A stretch of 64,000 nt of DNA. Source: Bilifractor porci (GTDB lineage: Bacteria > Bacillota > Clostridia > Lachnospirales > Lachnospiraceae). Location: positions 248,001 to 312,000 of the forward strand of contig NZ_VUMV01000002.1 in NCBI RefSeq assembly GCF_009696005.1, written 5' to 3'. Both the position numbers and the translations under genes were made by a program. Below, piece after piece: positions 60,243-64,000 of this stretch. A model generated the notes under the pieces. That model saw only the letters and a list, made by a program, of their open reading frames with translations, made no database searches and was not told where the DNA came from. Positions within the stretch are counted from its first letter, which is position 1. The number at the start of each line of letters is the position of its first letter.

Positions 60243-61122
60243 CCAGATGCAGCAAATGGCTCCGCGCGATCAGGAAGATGGCGAGGTCCATGAACAGGTG
60301 GGCAATAAAGGTACTCAGGATAACGCCGTTGGAGGTAAGAAGAAACCCTGAGTGAAAGCCGAACCAGCAGACAAAAGCGGAATAGGCGGCCAGCAGGCCG
60401 AGAATCGGAAGGTTGCGCCAGATTCCCTTTAGCATACGCGCAAATTCTTTTACCGTAAAATCAAAATAAAAGAATCTGCCGGCGGCAAGTGTCAGAAAGT
60501 ACAGGATCAGCTGATTGTAGTTGGTATCCTGGTAAATAAAGCGGATGTACAGCAGGATCAGGATGATGTAAAACGAACTGGTCAGCCGTACATCTGCTTT
60601 TTCTTCTGTGCCCAGGTATTTCAGGTGCACAAAGGTCATATCCAGCCATGCGGTCAGGAACACGGAAAGAAGGATAAAAATCAGAAGAAAAACATCCTGG
60701 TACTGGATCCAGTAGGCATAGGCGGCAGGCATGTGCGCGTCAATCAGGTAGTACAGCGTCAGAAAAAACAGGACGGAGGTGGCGGAAAAGCAGAGCTCAA
60801 AGAATCGCTCGACCAGGTCGTACTGTTTTTTCCGGATATGCCGGAGCTGACTGGGCGTATAGCTGCCGGAACCTTCCGGACGGCTGTGATCTGCCGGATT
60901 CCCATTCCCGTAATAGGCATCGTTAGAATCACGGCGGTAAAGGATCCGGCTGTTTTCCAGATCCGCCTTCCGGACCTCCTGTTTTGCCCCGGCTTTTGCC
61001 GCGATCAGAATAATGGCCAGCACTGCTGCCAGGCCGAGAAATGCCGCCAGCAGGAACTGTCCCGCGTTTGCAAAGTCAAAATAATGTTCCAGATAATATT
61101 GATTGACGATTGATGTATCCAT
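60232..61122 (-). CDS. Hypothetical multi-span membrane protein
   Basis: A 296-residue protein that I cannot place in a family. About seven hydrophobic helices are visible: one at 20-37 (GQFLLAAFLGLAAVLAIILI), a charged loop with many Asp, Asn and Gly (SNDAYYGNGNPADH), then six more toward the end. The start is chosen at ATG 61122 (MDTSIVNQYYLEHYFDF); the frame is open further upstream but reads as unrelated sequence. It is convergent with the Rrf2 gene and divergent from the calcium ATPase. No function inferred. Confidence 0.65.
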   Translation of the reverse strand: MDTSIVNQYYLEHYFDFANAGQFLLAAFLGLAAVLAIILIAAKAGAKQEVRKADLENSRILYRRDSNDAYYGNGNPADHSRPEGSGSYTPSQLRHIRKKQYDLVERFFELCFSATSVLFFLTLYYLIDAHMPAAYAYWIQYQDVFLLIFILLSVFLTAWLDMTFVHLKYLGTEEKADVRLTSSFYIILILLYIRFIYQDTNYNQLILYFLTLAAGRFFYFDFTVKEFARMLKGIWRNLPILGLLAAYSAFVCWFGFHSGFLLTSNGVILSTFIAHLFMDLAIFLIARSHLLHLAIR

Positions 61123-61255
61123 GCCCTGTATTGTAGGAGCAAGATATGAACGAAGTGTGAACAAAAAGACAGAGCCTGGGCTCTTTCCCGGCAGATGCCT
61201 GCGCCCTGTCGGATCGGACAAACTGCCCGGAGTGTAAAAAATTATTTGTGCTTTC

Positions 61256-61432
61256 TTGTCAGGAGGATAAATATCCGCTAGGATGAAGATGCCAGGGTTA
61301 AAAGGCCATAAATCGATCATGCCTGTATGAATCGGGGTACGACCTTGGAACCCTCCTGGTATAGAAACAGACATTTAAGGGGTTCATGTATCATGGCATC
61401 ATCACAGAAAACGTACAGGGAGCGGATAGAGT
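61256..61432 (+). promoter_or_regulatory. Promoter and structured leader of the P-type ATPase gene
   Basis: TTGTCA (61256-61261) and TAGGAT (61279-61284) are 17 bases apart. The predicted transcript starts near 61291, where GCCAGGGTTAAAAGG can pair with CCTTGGAACCCTCCTGG ending near 61360, closing a loop with GGGTACGACC and smaller stems. A metal-sensing RNA would suit the gene, but the sequence does not match the yybP-ykoY or NiCo consensus that I know. Bases 61123-61255 hold no gene. Confidence 0.4.
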
Positions 61433-64000
61433 ATGGCAGAAGTTTATGAGAAAGACCTGAGCGAGCTTCAGGCGGAACTGGGGAGCCGGGATACGGGCCT
61501 CTCGGAACAGGAAGCCGGTGAGAGGCTGCAGAAGTATGGGAAGAACGAGCTGGAGAAGGCCGGGAAAAAGAATGTTTTTCAGAAGTTTCTGGATGAACTG
61601 AAAGATCCGATGCTGATTATGCTTCTCGCCGCGGCGGTTGTTTCCGCGGTTACCAACGCGGTTTCCGGAGAATCCATGGCGGAGGTTTTTATTATTCTGA
61701 TTGTGGTGGGACTGAACGCCGCGCTGGGAGTCTTTCAGGAGAGCAAGGCGGAAAACGCGGTGGAGGCGCTGCAGAAAATGACGGCGGCTACCTGCCATGT
61801 CATCCGTGACGGAAAACAGGAGGAGGTTCCCAGCAGCAGCCTGGTACCGGGAGATGTTGTACTCCTGGAAGCGGGGGACATGGTTCCGGCTGACGGACGG
61901 CTTCTGGAGGCGGAGTCTCTGCGCATAGACGAATCCTCTCTGACAGGAGAATCGGTGCCCGTGCAGAAGCTTGTGAAAATGGTGAAGCAGGAGGATTCCG
62001 GAGAGGTATCTCTGGGCGACCGTAAGAATATGGCCTTTATGGGCAGCAGTGTCTCCTATGGAAGAGGTAAGCTTCTGGTAACGGACACAGGCATGCGGAC
62101 GGAAATGGGAAAAATCGCCGATGTCCTGAATCAGACGGAGGACAGCGAGACGCCGCTGCAGAAGAAGCTGAATGAGCTTGGCAAAAAGCTGTCTGTCATG
62201 GTCATCCTGATCTGCGTCTTCATTTTTGTGTTCGATATGGTTATGGCTCCGGAGAGAAACCTGAGCACGGTCCTGCAGATCTTCATGATTGCCGTCTCCC
62301 TTGCAGTCGCGGCAATTCCGGAGGGACTGGCTACGGTTGTCACGCTGGTTCTTTCTCTGGGCGTTACCCGCATGTCCAAGGCCAACGCCATTGTGCGCAG
62401 GCTGACAGCCGTGGAGGCGCTGGGCTGCACTAATGTCATCTGTTCCGATAAGACGGGGACGCTGACGCAGAACAGGATGACGGTGGTCCGGACCTTTGGG
62501 GACCGGAAGCTTTTGGCGGAAGCCATGTCTCTGTGCAGCGATGCGCAGGCAGATGAGGACGGGGCAGTTCAGGGGGAGCCGACAGAGGCGGCGCTTGTGG
62601 CCTTTGCGGAGAAAGAGGGCTTCCACAAGAAGCAGGCGGAAAAGACCATGCCCCGTATCGCGGAGTGTCCCTTTGATTCCTCGCGCAAGATGATGACAAC
62701 GTTCCACCGCACGGAAAAGGGAATTATACAGTATACCAAGGGGGCTCCGGACGTTGTCCTGGGCCGCTGCGCTACCTGGATCAGGGATGGGAAGGAACTG
62801 CCTCTGGATGAAGAGGGAAGGCGGATCATCCGGGATCAGGTCAGTGCCATGGCTGCGGACGCGCTGCGTGTTCTTGCCGCAGCGAAAAGATCCTATAAGA
62901 CGCTTCCGGAAAATCATTCCCCGGAGCAGGCAGAGCAGAATCTGTGCTTTATCGGACTGGCCGGCATGATGGATCCGGTGCGGAAGGAGGTTCCGGACGC
63001 GCTGAGAAAATGCCGGGAGGCCGGAATCCGGCCGGTCATGATTACCGGCGACCACCGGGATACGGCGGCGGCCATAGCCAGGGAGCTTGGGATTATTCAG
63101 GAAGATTCCGAGGTAAAAACCGGGGCGGAGCTGGACCGCATCAGTGATGAGGAGCTGTACAGAGATATTGATAAATACCATGTCTACGCGAGGGTGAAGC
63201 CGGAGCATAAGGTCCGGATTGTAAACGCGTGGAAGAAGAGGGGCGCCATTACGGCTATGACCGGTGACGGCGTGAACGACGCGCCGTCTGTAAAATCCGC
63301 GGATATCGGAATCGGCATGGGCATTACAGGAACGGATGTAACCAAAAACGCGGCGGATCTGATTCTGACGGACGACAACTACGCGACGATTGTGCGGGCC
63401 GTGGAAGAGGGAAGGCAGATCTATGATAATATCCGCAAGGCGATCCAGTTCCTCTTGAGCACCAACATCAGCGAGGTAATTATTGTTTTCCTGTTTACCC
63501 TGCTTCGTTTCAATACCTTCCGGCCGATGCACCTGCTCTTTATCAATCTGCTGACAGACTGCTTTCCGGCCATGGCACTGGGAATGGAGTCAGAGGAAAA
63601 GGATGTGATGAAAAGGCCGCCCAGAAAATCCGACGATTCGGTTTTCTCCGGCGGAATGGGAAGGGATATCGCCTATCAGGGAAGCCTGGTCGCCGTCCTG
63701 GTCCTGATTTCTTACCTTTTCGGCTCTTTTGCACAGCTGGGAGAGCCTGGACATTCTGTGACCGGGCTGACAATGGCCTTCGTGACGCTGAACCTGTGTG
63801 AGATTTTCCACAGCTTTAACATGCGGTCAAGAATCCATTCGGTGTTTACTCTTGGGAGCCAGAACCTGACGCTGTGGCTTTCCGGCGTCAGCGGATTTGT
63901 TCTGACGACACTGGCGGTAAAGATTCCGGCCGCCGCGAAGGTGCTTCAGCTGGAGGACCTTTCCTGGGGACTGTACGGGACGGCTGTGCTGATCGCTTTT
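61433..64000 (+). CDS. P-type Ca2+-transporting ATPase, 3' end beyond the window
   Basis: 856 codons are visible without a stop; the rest lies outside. The N-terminal cation-ATPase region (YEKDLSELQAELGSRDTG) precedes the first helices. The actuator loop has SSLTGESVPVQK, the ion-binding helix 4 has VAAIPEGLATVV, the phosphorylation site is Asp339 in CSDKTGTLTQ, and the hinge reads MTGDGVNDAPSVKSADIG. The PEGL and the later helix-6 pattern NLLTDCFPA place it with SERCA/PMCA-type calcium pumps rather than heavy-metal or K+ pumps. It exports Ca2+ using ATP. Start ATG 61433 has GGAG-type sequence (GGGAGCGG) upstream. Confidence 0.9.
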   Translation, partial: MAEVYEKDLSELQAELGSRDTGLSEQEAGERLQKYGKNELEKAGKKNVFQKFLDELKDPMLIMLLAAAVVSAVTNAVSGESMAEVFIILIVVGLNAALGVFQESKAENAVEALQKMTAATCHVIRDGKQEEVPSSSLVPGDVVLLEAGDMVPADGRLLEAESLRIDESSLTGESVPVQKLVKMVKQEDSGEVSLGDRKNMAFMGSSVSYGRGKLLVTDTGMRTEMGKIADVLNQTEDSETPLQKKLNELGKKLSVMVILICVFIFVFDMVMAPERNLSTVLQIFMIAVSLAVAAIPEGLATVVTLVLSLGVTRMSKANAIVRRLTAVEALGCTNVICSDKTGTLTQNRMTVVRTFGDRKLLAEAMSLCSDAQADEDGAVQGEPTEAALVAFAEKEGFHKKQAEKTMPRIAECPFDSSRKMMTTFHRTEKGIIQYTKGAPDVVLGRCATWIRDGKELPLDEEGRRIIRDQVSAMAADALRVLAAAKRSYKTLPENHSPEQAEQNLCFIGLAGMMDPVRKEVPDALRKCREAGIRPVMITGDHRDTAAAIARELGIIQEDSEVKTGAELDRISDEELYRDIDKYHVYARVKPEHKVRIVNAWKKRGAITAMTGDGVNDAPSVKSADIGIGMGITGTDVTKNAADLILTDDNYATIVRAVEEGRQIYDNIRKAIQFLLSTNISEVIIVFLFTLLRFNTFRPMHLLFINLLTDCFPAMALGMESEEKDVMKRPPRKSDDSVFSGGMGRDIAYQGSLVAVLVLISYLFGSFAQLGEPGHSVTGLTMAFVTLNLCEIFHSFNMRSRIHSVFTLGSQNLTLWLSGVSGFVLTTLAVKIPAAAKVLQLEDLSWGLYGTAVLIAF

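Noticed and set aside
61290-61370. Assignment of the ATPase leader to T-box, yybP-ykoY or NiCo
   Set aside because: None of the conserved cores that I know (for example the T-box AGGGTGG block or the GGGGAGTA start of yybP-ykoY) is present.
61391-63532. 713-codon minus-strand open frame opposite the Ca2+-ATPase
   Set aside because: It mirrors a real gene in a GC-rich region, has no family features and no ribosome site.

Overview
The window looks like the chromosome of an anaerobic, gut-type member of the Clostridia, most likely Lachnospiraceae. Support comes from family resemblance: TPKTGD/SPKTGD-type sortase signals, zinc-type macrodomain, YfhO, PrsW and DUF2798 proteins, and selenium- and molybdenum-dependent formate metabolism. 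GC content is moderate and Shine-Dalgarno sites are strong. I cannot name a species.

Left part (1 to about 33 kb) is a mosaic of accessory genes and decayed pieces. It opens with fragments of a lipoprotein-like and a surface protein and a frameshifted DUF4143 ATPase. Next come a Zn-dependent macrodomain hydrolase, an ArsR/Acr3 arsenite efflux operon with a readable operator, an IclR remnant, a flavin reductase and an orphan larC. TetR and serine-recombinase remnants follow, then two large cell-wall-anchored surface proteins, a MATE exporter, a YfhO membrane protein and a PrsW protease. A roughly 4.56-kb cassette (22550-27295) is bounded by two near-identical direct repeats. It holds an 876-residue fusion enzyme (CoA-disulfide-reductase-like, rhodanese, sulfite-reductase-like and ferredoxin modules), a LysR regulator and a DUF2798 membrane protein. 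After it come a rhodanese-TtcA-like fusion, a GH3 glycosidase, a hairpin-rich repeat element, a small membrane protein, tRNA-Lys(CTT) and an MmcQ/YjbR protein.

Right part (33.9 to 59.7 kb) is a coherent plus-strand island for molybdenum and selenium. The order is moeA, mobB, a MoeA-like protein with a Cys-rich tail, moaA, modABC, moaC, a MazEF/PemK-type toxin-antitoxin pair, yedF, a cysteine-desulfurase homologue, a DUF3343 carrier, selD, an NfnB/GltD-like flavoprotein, a selenocysteine formate dehydrogenase, fdhD, tRNA-Sec (selC), a cysteine formate dehydrogenase, selA, mobA, selB and a MOSC-MogA fusion. The island imports molybdate, builds and activates the bis-MGD cofactor, delivers selenium, decodes UGA as Sec, and makes the two enzymes that need this. 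The Sec and Cys formate dehydrogenases carry their active-site residue at the same position, 354. The Sec gene has a canonical SECIS hairpin at 48939-48955; the same place in the Cys gene keeps only a decayed version. moaD and moaE are not in the window.

The right edge holds an Rrf2 regulator, a hypothetical membrane protein on the minus strand, and the start of a P-type Ca2+-ATPase that runs off the window. Several long untranslated leaders (before moeA, before the formate dehydrogenase operon and before the Ca2+-ATPase) contain paired structure that I could not assign to a known riboswitch class.
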